Source: Fictibacillus sp. b24
GTDB taxonomy: Bacteria > Bacillota > Bacilli > Bacillales > Fictibacillaceae
Direction of reading: 5' to 3'
Assembly (NCBI RefSeq): GCF_030348825.1
Contig: NZ_JAUCES010000005.1
Span: 2,914,001-2,978,000 of the forward strand
Length of the DNA stretch: 64,000 nt
Shown here: one piece after another, positions 16,471 through 24,668 of the stretch
Layout of the letters: every line of letters begins with the position of its first letter
How positions within the stretch are numbered: the stretch's first letter is position 1
Made by a program: the position numbers and the translations under genes
The notes under the pieces: generated by a model
Told to the model about the DNA's origin: nothing
The model's input: the letters and a program-made list of their open reading frames with translations, nothing else
Databases searched by the model: none

Positions 16471-17157
16471 CTATTTTTTAAGGAGATACCGGTTGACTGG
16501 CCTGCCGATTGTCCCGTATTGAATGTCCATAGTGATGCTTCCGTTCTTCACCAAATAATCCAGGTATCTTCGTGCAGTGACTCGTGCGATTCCGATTCCT
16601 TCAGCTACTTCCTCTGCCGATTTCTCTTCCGTTTGATTTTGTAAAAAGCTCTGAATTTGTTTTAAAGTAAGTTCATTTAGTCCTTTGGGAAGATCGACGG
16701 AAGCCTTCAGCTGCTGTTGTTCAGAAAAGAAAAGATCGTCTAAATCTTTTTGTGTAACCGAGCCTGATGGTGAAATGGTTGAATGATAGGCTCGGTATTT
16801 TTCCAAAGCCTTATGGATACGCTCATAATTAAACGGTTTGATGATGTAGTCGAATGCACCGTTTTGTAGCATCGATCGAATCGTTTGAAGATCATTGGCA
16901 GCTGTAATCACAATCACGTCAACTTGGATTTTTTCCACTCTGATCTGTTGCAGTGTTTCAACCCCGTCTTGTTCAGGCATGTAAATATCTAACATGACAA
17001 GTTCTGGTTTCTTCTTCTTAATTTGCTTAAGGCCTTCTGTTCCGTTTGATGCTGTAGCTATCACTTTGAATCCTTTTACTTTTTCTATGAATGCCTTGTT
17101 GATTTCCTGTACCATCGGATCGTCTTCAATCAACAGAACCGTAATCTCACTCATCAT
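16471..17157 (-). CDS. dctR: Response regulator DctR (CitB/CitT family)
   Basis: The protein is 228 aa with a receiver domain followed by a CitT/DctR-type winged helix. The acidic pair is LLIEDDPMV, the phosphoacceptor is in LVMLDIYMPEQDG, the Thr is in VITAAN and the Lys in IKPFNYERI. The C-terminal part has an HTH (EKSAEEVAEGIGIARVTARRYL). Tandem ATGs at 17157/17154 follow AGGGGTG and overlap the end of dctS by about ten bases, suggesting translational coupling. It should activate dctP, and perhaps dctB, in response to C4-dicarboxylates. Confidence 0.95.
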   Translation of the reverse strand: MMSEITVLLIEDDPMVQEINKAFIEKVKGFKVIATASNGTEGLKQIKKKKPELVMLDIYMPEQDGVETLQQIRVEKIQVDVIVITAANDLQTIRSMLQNGAFDYIIKPFNYERIHKALEKYRAYHSTISPSGSVTQKDLDDLFFSEQQQLKASVDLPKGLNELTLKQIQSFLQNQTEEKSAEEVAEGIGIARVTARRYLDYLVKNGSITMDIQYGTIGRPVNRYLLKK

Positions 17158-18745
17158 CTTCACCCCTGTCATTCATCGGAAACGTAATCACAAAGCTTGT
17201 TCCTTGGTTCTTATGAGACGTGACTTCGATCCCCCCTTTTCCTTTTTCCACAATCTGCTGAATCAAATACAAACCGATGCCTGATCCGTAATTCCCTTTT
17301 GTCGTATATCCTCTTTCAAAGATATGATTTTGAACTTCTTCACTCATGCCGCTGCCGTTGTCTTCAACAAGAATGGCACAAATCTCTGAGTCCTGCGCAA
17401 TGGAAACATCAATTCTTGCATCGTCCATTCCTTTTAGAGCATCATAAGCGTTCTCAATTAAATTCCCTAGAATCATCACAAAGTCATGCTGATCGAGCTG
17501 GTCAGGAAATTGTTCAAGCCGACTCTCGCTGTCGATTACGACTTTGATGCCAAGTTCTTTCCCACGGCCAACTTTACTTAATAAAAGACCGGCTAAACTT
17601 TCATTCTTGATACGCTGATTGAGGAAACGCGTCAGTGAACCTTTTTCTTCTGATATTTGAAAAACATACTGCATCGCTTTTTTTATTTTACCAAGCTGTA
17701 GAAGTCCAGCAATTGTATGAAGCTTGTTCATATGTTCGTGGTTCTGTACACGCAAAGCTTCTACAAACGCCTTTACCCCCGTCAGTTCTTCTGCCATTTT
17801 CGCTACTTCCGTTCTGTCTTGGAAGATAGCCACAGCCCCAACAATTTGGTTTTTTACTTTGATCGGTACTCGGTTACTCATTATAATTTTCCCGCTGACC
17901 CGTATTTCCTGATTGTACACAGGACGGCTAAGTTCAATAATTTCAGGCAGACGTGTATCTGGTATGACCTCTCGAATCGGCATTCCTACCACATCTCCAG
18001 TTACGGAAAAAATACTTTTCGCTTTTTCATTAAAAATTGAGATCTGTTCCCCATTATCTATTGCAATAACACCTTCATGCATAGAGTTGAAGGTAGCCGT
18101 TCGCTCCTCAAGCATCCTAACGATTTCGTGAGGTTCTAAATAAAACATCTGCTGTTTTAAGTGACGTGCTAGCAAGTATGAGCCGATCACCCCGAATGAA
18201 AGGACGAGTAAAAAGATAAGAGTCATCTCATCCATAAGGTCATGCACGACTTCATTAAAACCGGGTATAACATGACCCACTGTTACGACGCCGATCTGTT
18301 CCAAGTTATCATTTTTTATAGGAACAAATGCCCTGACGGCTGTCCCCATCTCACCCTTCGCTTTTGATATAAACGTATGATCAGCAAATGCTGCTCCTTC
18401 GTCACTGCCTTCCGACTTCGTGCCAAGCATGTCCTTCACCGGATGGGAATAACGAACATGGTCCATATTCATCGCCACTATATAGTCAGCTTCGTTAATG
18501 ACGCGTATTTTTTCAACAGCTGGCTCTATTTCGTTCCAGCCTTCTTTTTTCTGTATGTATTGTTTCACTTCTGGAAGCTGTGCTATCGTTCGGGCAGTAA
18601 TCATCGCCCGCTTGCCAAGCTCTTCTTCCTGTATGTCGAGGATTTTTCCGATAATAACGATTCCGCCAATCATAATGGCATAAAATACGATGCCAAATGT
18701 GAGTATCATGATTTTTGTCCGTATTGGTAATCGTTTCATCGTCAT
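17147..18745 (-). CDS. dctS: Sensor histidine kinase DctS (CitA/DcuS family)
   Basis: The protein is 532 aa: first membrane span (residues about 10-32), an extracytoplasmic sCache/PAS-like sensor (about 33-165) with the R-Y-S-H segment MDHVRYSHP, a second span (about 170-192), a cytoplasmic PAS (AIDNGEQISIFNEKAKSIF), the CitA-type phosphorylation box NHEHMNKLHTIAGLLQLG, and an HATPase domain (NLIENAYDAL, VEDNGSGM, YGSGIGLYLIQQ). It senses C4-dicarboxylates, in Bacillus together with the binding protein DctB. GAGGTAAG precedes the ATG at 18745. Confidence 0.95.
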   Translation of the reverse strand: MTMKRLPIRTKIMILTFGIVFYAIMIGGIVIIGKILDIQEEELGKRAMITARTIAQLPEVKQYIQKKEGWNEIEPAVEKIRVINEADYIVAMNMDHVRYSHPVKDMLGTKSEGSDEGAAFADHTFISKAKGEMGTAVRAFVPIKNDNLEQIGVVTVGHVIPGFNEVVHDLMDEMTLIFLLVLSFGVIGSYLLARHLKQQMFYLEPHEIVRMLEERTATFNSMHEGVIAIDNGEQISIFNEKAKSIFSVTGDVVGMPIREVIPDTRLPEIIELSRPVYNQEIRVSGKIIMSNRVPIKVKNQIVGAVAIFQDRTEVAKMAEELTGVKAFVEALRVQNHEHMNKLHTIAGLLQLGKIKKAMQYVFQISEEKGSLTRFLNQRIKNESLAGLLLSKVGRGKELGIKVVIDSESRLEQFPDQLDQHDFVMILGNLIENAYDALKGMDDARIDVSIAQDSEICAILVEDNGSGMSEEVQNHIFERGYTTKGNYGSGIGLYLIQQIVEKGKGGIEVTSHKNQGTSFVITFPMNDRGEDDE

Positions 18746-18841
18746 CTTCAGACTTACCTCCTCGCATACCTTTTGTCCTTATTGTATCATTCCAACTTCA
18801 ATATGTTAGACTATTAAAAAAGTGTCGGATATGGGGTATGA

Positions 18842-19906
18842 ATGATGAAAGCGTTTATGGGGATTGTGCTCATACTGCTCGCCGGATTGGGAGCATCGGT
18901 CTGGATCGGGTTTCATACAAAATTGTCAGAAGGAAAGCTTCCCTATGACGATGATCAAAAAGGCATAAGTGAACAAGTGGTAATTAAGTTCAGTCATGTC
19001 GTGGCTGAAAATACCCCAAAAGGCCTTGCCGCACAGCGGTTTGCCCAACGAGTAAACGAAAAATCAGCCGGCAAGATCAAGATAGAAGTTATACCAAATG
19101 GCGGTCTTTATTCAGACCAAGAAGAGCTTGAAGCGCTGCAGCGTGGTGATGTTCAGATGATCGCTCCAGCAACAACAAAGCTAAGTTCTTTTTCTTCCAA
19201 GTGGCAAGTGCTTGACCTTCCTTATATGATGCCAACGCGAGATAGCATTATCGAAGCTTTAAACGGAGAAATTGGTGAGACTTTGCTTGGATCTTTAGAA
19301 GAGAGAAACATGAAAGGTCTAGCATTATGGACAAATGGTTTTAAACAGATCACTACCAATGATGGCCCTATCGTTCAACCTTCTGATTTAAAAGGACAAC
19401 GCCTAAGGATCATGCCAAGTCCAGTTCTTGAAAGACAATTCGAGTTAGTAGGTGCCAAAGCAATAGGACTCGATTTTAATGAAACATATCGATTGTTGGA
19501 ATCAAGAGAATTGAACGGTGAAGAAAACACTATCTCAAACATTTATTCTAAAAAGTTTTTTGACGTTCAAAGTGACCTCACCATCAGCAATCATGGATTT
19601 CTAGGATATGCCGTTATCATGAATGAAGATTTCTGGGCAAAACTTACGAATGATCAGCAAACCATCATCTCAGAAGCTCTAGATGAAACAACACGCTGGA
19701 ATCAAACACAGTCATTTAAAATGAACGATGAACAGCTTTCTTTGATTAAAGATAACTCTTCTATTGACATTCATTACCTGACAAATGAAGAAAAGCGAGA
19801 GTGGGCAAAGCGGTGGCAGCCCCTATATCGGGAATTTGAAGAGGAGATCGGAAAAGAGTTATTGTCAAAAATGATTAAATTACGAAATACAAACAAAGAT
19901 TTTTAA
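18842..19906 (+). CDS. dctB: C4-dicarboxylate-binding protein DctB (TRAP-type DctP-like receptor)
   Basis: The protein is 354 aa with an N-terminal signal/anchor (FMGIVLILLAGLGASVWIGF) and a TRAP-type solute-binding domain (VIKFSHVVAENTPKGLAAQRF; ELEALQRGDVQMIAPATTKL; LRIMPSPVLERQFELVGA). No TRAP membrane subunits accompany it; instead it is divergent from dctS with only 96 bp between. As known for Bacillus subtilis DctB, it most likely serves as a co-receptor for the DctS sensor, not as a transport subunit. Tandem ATGs at 18842/18845 follow GGGG. Confidence 0.93.
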   Translation: MMKAFMGIVLILLAGLGASVWIGFHTKLSEGKLPYDDDQKGISEQVVIKFSHVVAENTPKGLAAQRFAQRVNEKSAGKIKIEVIPNGGLYSDQEELEALQRGDVQMIAPATTKLSSFSSKWQVLDLPYMMPTRDSIIEALNGEIGETLLGSLEERNMKGLALWTNGFKQITTNDGPIVQPSDLKGQRLRIMPSPVLERQFELVGAKAIGLDFNETYRLLESRELNGEENTISNIYSKKFFDVQSDLTISNHGFLGYAVIMNEDFWAKLTNDQQTIISEALDETTRWNQTQSFKMNDEQLSLIKDNSSIDIHYLTNEEKREWAKRWQPLYREFEEEIGKELLSKMIKLRNTNKDF

Positions 19907-19914
19907 TAGAGAAC

Positions 19915-19947
19915 AAGGGACTCTTCTTTATCAGAAGCGTCCCTTTT
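19915..19947 (+). terminator. Terminator of dctB, overlapping the next gene's 3' end
   Basis: AAGGGAC and GTCCCTT arms with an inner TTCT/AGAA pairing, then TTTTC. The 3' half overlaps the last codons of the convergent CWC gene. Confidence 0.8.
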
Positions 19948-20116
19948 CATTCCATTCATCCACACATTTTTGGCAAATGCATGTGTTGCTTTCTGGAGCA
20001 GCTTTCTCAAGAAGTTGTGGAGCGATGGTAACGTTCATACACCAGCATGTCTCAGGTTTGTTGCCGAGTGAAATCGCGCAATTGTTCGTTTCATTACACA
20101 GAGGACATTCAGACAT
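19931..20116 (-). CDS. Cysteine-rich CWC family protein
   Basis: The protein is 61 aa with eight Cys residues, including CPLCNETNNCA, the name-giving CWC in PETCWCMNV, and CICQKCVDEW at the end. This matches the small cysteine-rich CWC family, which probably binds zinc or another metal; its role is unknown. GGAAGGTG precedes the ATG at 20116, inside the 3' end of the HxlR-type regulator gene (8-nt overlap), so the two are translationally coupled. Confidence 0.85.
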   Translation of the reverse strand: MSECPLCNETNNCAISLGNKPETCWCMNVTIAPQLLEKAAPESNTCICQKCVDEWNEKGRF

Positions 20117-20453
20117 CGTTCTTCACCTTCCCTTGCATTCTCTTCCCCCATTTTGCCAATGATTTGAGGGATGGAACAAGATCCTCTCCAGCTTTTGTTA
20201 AAGAATATTCCACTCGTGGCGGAATCTCCATGTATTGTTTACGAATCACCAAGCCCTGGTTTTCCATTTCCTTTAATGACTGAGACAATACCATGTTGGT
20301 GATACCATCCACATGTCGTTTCAGTTCGTTATAGCGCAGCGTTTTATTTTTCCACAACGCCCATATGATCGGAAGTCTCCATTTGCTCCCGATTAAGGTA
20401 AGTGCGAATGTTAACGGACAATCTTCTTTCCTCTTGTATCCTGTATCATTCAT
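20109..20453 (-). CDS. HxlR family transcriptional regulator
   Basis: The protein is 114 aa: a winged helix of the HxlR/MarR-like type with the conserved start DCPLTFALTLIGSKWRLPII, the recognition region LKRHVDGITNMVLSQSLKEM and the wing MEIPPRVEYSLTKAGEDLVP. HxlR proteins commonly sense electrophiles or redox state. AAAGGAG precedes the ATG at 20453. It overlaps the small Cys-rich CWC gene, which may share a redox or metal theme. Divergent from the GNAT gene to the right, a possible target. Confidence 0.93.
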   Translation of the reverse strand: MNDTGYKRKEDCPLTFALTLIGSKWRLPIIWALWKNKTLRYNELKRHVDGITNMVLSQSLKEMENQGLVIRKQYMEIPPRVEYSLTKAGEDLVPSLKSLAKWGKRMQGKVKNDV

Positions 20454-20577
20454 CTCGAAACTCCTTTAATCAGTTTTTACTGACTTAGTAAGAAATTACT
20501 GCATACTTGTTTTCTCTTTTCTATGTAATAAAATTATAGCGTAATTAACTATTCGAATTCCAAGGAGGGTGAAGAAA

Positions 20578-21120
20578 ATGGATTTAAAATATGAGATTCT
20601 TCCTGATCATGACATGGAGCTTTGTCGAGACCTCTGCAATGAACTAATGGTTTACCAAAAATCAAAAGCCAGCATAACTCCTGAACTCTTTGACACGATG
20701 AGCTTTGAAACACGCATGGTTCCTTCTGTATATAAGGCCCTGCATAACTTTATTGTAGTTGTAAAAGATGGTGATGAAATTGTGGGTTATGTCTATTCAA
20801 ACATTTCCCCGAAGGAAGTGTATTCGAGTGAGTTCGCTACCTTTTTTGATATGAATTCAGTTGATAAAGAAGTGGTCGGCTGCCTGTCTCAGTTTTATAT
20901 CAAGAAAGAGTACAGACAATATGGTGTCGGATCTACCCTTTTTAACATGTCTATGAATTGGCTGCGTAAATTTGAAGATGTAGAAGATTACTTTATCTAT
21001 GTTTCCAATGGGAATGATGATGCACTGGAGTTTTATCAACGTAAAGGATTTTCGGTAAGCCATGAAATATTGGATGGTTTTATTACTGTTCTACGCAGTA
21101 AGAAAGTAAGTGGAAATTAA
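20578..21120 (+). CDS. GNAT family N-acetyltransferase
   Basis: The protein is 180 aa from the ATG at 20578 with AGGAGG 9 nt before; a GTG at 20569 lies directly on the ribosome binding site. The acetyl-CoA motif is KKEYRQYGVGSTLFNMSMNW and the C-terminal motif is NDDALEFYQRKGFSVSHE. The substrate is unknown. It is divergent from the HxlR regulator with about 125 bp between, so the regulator may control it. Confidence 0.9.
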   Translation: MDLKYEILPDHDMELCRDLCNELMVYQKSKASITPELFDTMSFETRMVPSVYKALHNFIVVVKDGDEIVGYVYSNISPKEVYSSEFATFFDMNSVDKEVVGCLSQFYIKKEYRQYGVGSTLFNMSMNWLRKFEDVEDYFIYVSNGNDDALEFYQRKGFSVSHEILDGFITVLRSKKVSGN

Positions 21121-21310
21121 AAATCAGATTATGTTCTAGGTCATTTCGACTGTTTTTGCGCCTTCATTAGTTCCTCCCTTTGTAGCTAGTTTTGTAGATT
21201 TACATATCTGTAAAATGAAGTTAATAAAAAGATTGTAGAATAAAACCTGTTTCACCAGGATTTAGTAGTTTGTGCTGCAAGGGATAAAAAATAAAATAAT
21301 GGAGGCGTTG

Positions 21311-22492
21311 ATGATGAAAAGGCACAAGAACAAAAATTTCCTTTCGCTTTTTTCAGTTGTGATTGCTCTTGTTGTAAGTTCTTTAGCATTCATCCCTACT
21401 CTTCAGGCTGCTGGCGACGGTACCTGGTCGAGTCCGTATTCTGTTTCTCAAAGTATTTCCAATCAAAACAATTCTTTAAAGACCGTACAGGGTTATGTCG
21501 TGGGACAACCAACTGCGACAACAACAGTTGTCACGAGCAATTATCCTAACGATTATGCATTGGCTTTGGCTGACAGTGCATCTGAAACAAACACGGCAAA
21601 CATGGTCTACGTTCAGATTCCGTCTGCTTTCCGTTCGCAGTTTGGGTTAAAAACCAATCCTAGTTTAAAAGGACAATCAATTAAAGTAACAGGTTATCTA
21701 ACTGCCTATTTTTCACATGCTGGTTTAAAAGATCCAACAGCTATGGAAAAAACATCGGGTACTACACCAACTGACCCACCAACTGATCCAACCGATCCGC
21801 CAGCATACGATGAGTCCTATTATGATTCAGCTCAAGGGAAAACGGGTGCCGCATTAAAGACCGCCCTTCACAACATCATCGACGACCACACAGAGCTTTC
21901 GTATTCTGCAGTTTGGGAAGCGTTAAAAGTAACCGATCAAGATCCGAACAACAGCAATAACGTCATTCTGCTCTATACTGGCCGTTCACAAAGCAAAACA
22001 ACAAACGGCGGCAACGTAAACGATTGGAACCGTGAGCACGTGTGGGCAAAATCTCATGGTGATTTTGGAACGACGATGGGTCCTGGCACTGACATTCATC
22101 ACCTTCGCCCAACCGATGTGAGTGTGAACAGCTCCCGCGGTAATCTTGATTTTGATAACGGCGGTACACAGCATTCTGAAGCTCTTGGCAACTATTATGA
22201 TAGTGATTCATGGGAACCTCGTGATGCGGTAAAAGGTGACGTGGCGCGTATGCTGTTTTACATGGCGGTTCGCTATGAAGGAGACAGCGGTGAGCCTCAG
22301 CTTGAACTGAACAATAATGTGAATAACGGAACCGCTCCTTATCACGGAAAAATGTCAGTATTGCTGCAATGGCACTTAGAGGATCCCGTTGATAACTGGG
22401 AACGCAATCGAAACAACATCATTTATGAACAGTTCCAGCATAACCGCAATCCATTCATTGACCACCCGGAGTGGGCTGAGGAGATTTGGTAG
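21311..22492 (+). CDS. Secreted endonuclease I (NucM/EndA-like) with N-terminal OB-fold-like domain
   Basis: The protein is 393 aa. GGAGG at 21301-21305 supports the tandem ATGs at 21311/21314. A signal peptide (FLSLFSVVIALVVSSLAFIP, cut near LQAAG) is followed by a DUF6359-type domain (residues about 35-150), a Pro/Thr/Asp linker (PTDPPTDPTDPP) and the endonuclease I domain. The catalytic beta-beta-alpha-metal core is visible in NDWNREHVWAKSHG and DIHHLRPTDVSVNSSRGN. It should degrade extracellular RNA or DNA, as Bacillus Bsn does, for nutrient scavenging. It is monocistronic with a terminator after it. Confidence 0.95.
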   Translation: MMKRHKNKNFLSLFSVVIALVVSSLAFIPTLQAAGDGTWSSPYSVSQSISNQNNSLKTVQGYVVGQPTATTTVVTSNYPNDYALALADSASETNTANMVYVQIPSAFRSQFGLKTNPSLKGQSIKVTGYLTAYFSHAGLKDPTAMEKTSGTTPTDPPTDPTDPPAYDESYYDSAQGKTGAALKTALHNIIDDHTELSYSAVWEALKVTDQDPNNSNNVILLYTGRSQSKTTNGGNVNDWNREHVWAKSHGDFGTTMGPGTDIHHLRPTDVSVNSSRGNLDFDNGGTQHSEALGNYYDSDSWEPRDAVKGDVARMLFYMAVRYEGDSGEPQLELNNNVNNGTAPYHGKMSVLLQWHLEDPVDNWERNRNNIIYEQFQHNRNPFIDHPEWAEEIW

Positions 22493-22504
22493 GAATATGT
22501 GTTA

Positions 22505-22531
22505 GGAAGGCTCACTTAGGTGGGCTTTTTT
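22505..22531 (+). terminator. Terminator of the endonuclease gene
   Basis: AAGGCTCAC, loop TTAG, GTGGGCTTT followed by a T run. Confidence 0.8.
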
Positions 22532-22553
22532 GTTTGGATTTGTAAAAAAATGG

Positions 22554-22654
22554 TTAACGTGAATATATTTCATTTAACGTGAAATTAAATGAATTAATGT
22601 GAAATTATTTAAATTAATGTGAAATTGTTGCTTGCTAACGTGAATATATGGAGC
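22554..22654. repeat. 20/21-nt periodic array C, five units (core TTAACGTGAAAT)
   Basis: Units begin at 22554, 22574, 22594, 22614 and 22635 with cores TTAACGTGAA, TTAACGTGAA, TTAATGTGAA, TTAATGTGAA and CTAACGTGAA, separated by AT-rich spacers. The spacing is 20, 20, 20 and 21. It lies between the terminators of two convergent genes. On the minus strand the core reads TTCACRTT. Confidence 0.9.
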
Positions 22655-22735
22655 AACTCTATAAATAGATGAAGCCGTGTCTTTTCTAAGACTACATAAA
22701 AGCCTGTAATCCCCTCCAGAAACACACACAAACTA

Positions 22736-22771
22736 AAAAAAGAGAGTGACACACGATATGTGCCACTCTTT
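22736..22771 (-). terminator. Terminator of the mraY paralogue
   Basis: On the minus strand AAAGAGTGGCACA pairs with TGTGTCACTCTCTTT (one bulge), followed by a long T run. Confidence 0.85.
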
Positions 22772-23725
22772 CTACATAAATACCTCGTAATACACTAAAC
22801 AAATGCCGCATGCTGCCCAAGAAATCATGGCGAATACGGTTACGATCATGTTTTCCGACCATCCGTACTTAATGCCGTAATGATAATGAATGGGTGTAAA
22901 ACGGAACAGCTTCTTTTTCGTTCGTTTAAAATATGCCACTTGAATGATGACTGATAGCTGTTCTGCAAGATAGATGATAAATAGAATTGGGATTAAAATT
23001 TCTACGTTTTCGATGATGGCAAGAAATGATAAGGTTCCTCCAATAGCGAGTGATCCCGTATCCCCCATGAATGCTTTTGCCGGATACAAGTTATAGATTA
23101 AGAATCCTAGAATCGTAGCAATCATCACCAAACAAAAGACTTTCACTTCCGTATTCTCACTGATTACAAAGAAAAAGAAGTATGTAGGAATTGACACCAT
23201 GCCAAGAAGCCCGTCCATACCATCGGTAAAATTAATCGCGTTCGCCGTCCCTACAATAAACAGCGTGATCAGAATAAGGTAAATGATATAAGGAAGAACA
23301 ATGTTCAGTGATTCCGTCACCCGTATGCTTGTATCAATTTCAAAAAGGTCGATGCCTATATATAAGAGTAGAATGGTGAACGCAAACTGAAATTTAAGTT
23401 TTGTCTTTCCTGAAACCCCGCCAGGATCTTGTTTTGAAGCTTTCCAAAAATCATCTAAGAACCCAATAAAACTAAACAGTATAAACGTTGCCACAAGAAA
23501 GAGCATCACTGGACTTGTCGTGTAATAATAAAGCGCCACGAAAATTCCTACAAAAAACACACTTCCTAACATTAAAGGTGTTCCCTTTTTTTCTTGATGA
23601 TCGGAGGGAAGCTCCACTCGAATGGGTTGTGTAAGCTTTAACTTTTTTAGTGTATAAATTAACAGTGGTGCTATAAAAACGGTTAAGAGGAAGGTAATAA
23701 ATGCTGGTGTTAGCTGTAAAAGCAA
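22772..23725 (-). CDS. mraY: MraY-like phospho-N-acetylmuramoyl-pentapeptide transferase paralogue
   Basis: The protein is 317 aa from a TTG at 23725 with GGGAG upstream; an ATT directly before it is possible. About ten membrane spans. Conserved polyprenyl-phosphate transferase motifs are FIGFLDDFWK (catalytic Asp pair), NAINFTDGMDGLLG and AFMGDTGSLAIGG. The His-rich motif reads TPIHYHYG, where typical MraY has PLHHHFE. MraY moves phospho-MurNAc-pentapeptide onto undecaprenyl phosphate to make lipid I. The gene is alone, outside any division/cell-wall cluster, so it is probably a second copy; the altered His motif leaves open another sugar substrate. Confidence 0.85.
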   Translation of the reverse strand: MLLQLTPAFITFLLTVFIAPLLIYTLKKLKLTQPIRVELPSDHQEKKGTPLMLGSVFFVGIFVALYYYTTSPVMLFLVATFILFSFIGFLDDFWKASKQDPGGVSGKTKLKFQFAFTILLLYIGIDLFEIDTSIRVTESLNIVLPYIIYLILITLFIVGTANAINFTDGMDGLLGMVSIPTYFFFFVISENTEVKVFCLVMIATILGFLIYNLYPAKAFMGDTGSLAIGGTLSFLAIIENVEILIPILFIIYLAEQLSVIIQVAYFKRTKKKLFRFTPIHYHYGIKYGWSENMIVTVFAMISWAACGICLVYYEVFM

Positions 23726-23803
23726 AATGGTCGTCTCCCTTCTATATTGTCCACTGTAATCATTCGATAAAAGATAAAATGTTCCTCTAATCATCCATAT
23801 AAA

Positions 23804-23832
23804 AGAGACCGCTCAACAATAGAACGGTCTCT
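23804..23832 (-). terminator. Terminator of the peroxiredoxin-like gene
   Basis: Arms AGAGACCG / CGGTCTCT, followed on the minus strand by TTTT. Confidence 0.75.
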
Positions 23833-23841
23833 CTCGCTTCT

Positions 23842-24492
23842 TTATGCTTTAAAATTTTTTACCACTTCAACCACTTTTGAAGGTTCTGTTCGGTTTCGGT
23901 AATCGGAGTCCACTTCGGCAAACAAAATCTTGCCTGAAGGATCAATAACAAAGGTTGCCGGTTTCGGAAGCTCCCAATCATTATTTCCATTGTGGCCTGG
24001 AATATCTAGACCTGAATCTTTGTATACTTCTATCAATTCATCAGACAGTTTAAATACTAGGTTATATTGATTGGCTACTTTATTCTTTTCGTCACTTAAA
24101 ACGATAAATTCCAGCTCGTTTTTTTCTTTCGTACTTAAGGATGCATCTGGAAGTTCAGGGCTAACGGCAATAAGAGCAGCACCTGCATTTTTGATCGACG
24201 TTAATTCTCTTTGGTAGGCTTTTAATTCCAGATTGCAGTAAGGACACCATCCACCTCGATAAAATGTTAGAATAACAGGCCCTTTTTTCAATTGATCAGA
24301 TAGTGACACTTCTTTTCCTGTCGAATCTGGCAATGTAAAGTCGGGAGCAACCTCGCCTGCAGTTAAGCCTTGAGCAATACCTGACTTTTCAAGTTCATCT
24401 GTTGCTTGCTGCATAATTCTTTGCTTTTCCTCAGGTGCTTTTAATTTGAATACTTCTTTATATGCTTCAATTTCACTTTGTAATGATGTCAT
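23842..24492 (-). CDS. AhpC/TSA-type peroxiredoxin-like redoxin
   Basis: The protein is 216 aa. After an N-terminal helical region of about 45 residues comes a thioredoxin-fold domain: VAPDFTLPDSTGKEVSLSD, ILTFYRGGWCPYCNLELKAY with a CxxC in place of the usual peroxiredoxin TxxC, and PATFVIDPSGKILFAEVDSDYRNR. It probably reduces peroxides or acts as a thiol reductant in the cytosol; the CPYC motif makes a thioredoxin-like role also possible. The ATG at 24492 follows AAAGGAGG. It is monocistronic. Confidence 0.9.
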   Translation of the reverse strand: MTSLQSEIEAYKEVFKLKAPEEKQRIMQQATDELEKSGIAQGLTAGEVAPDFTLPDSTGKEVSLSDQLKKGPVILTFYRGGWCPYCNLELKAYQRELTSIKNAGAALIAVSPELPDASLSTKEKNELEFIVLSDEKNKVANQYNLVFKLSDELIEVYKDSGLDIPGHNGNNDWELPKPATFVIDPSGKILFAEVDSDYRNRTEPSKVVEVVKNFKA

Positions 24493-24668
24493 TTTTGCGT
24501 AACCTCCTTTTTAAAGAAGGTATCAAAATTGCAAATAAACTACCAACAATTTGCTTATCTGTGTATAAAGTAATAACTTCCTTTTAGGACTTCTGTGTGA
24601 TAGACACTCCTTTTTGGGATTGCTACTGTTATAAAGTGTAAGAATTTTCAGAATAAGGAGACGGACAT

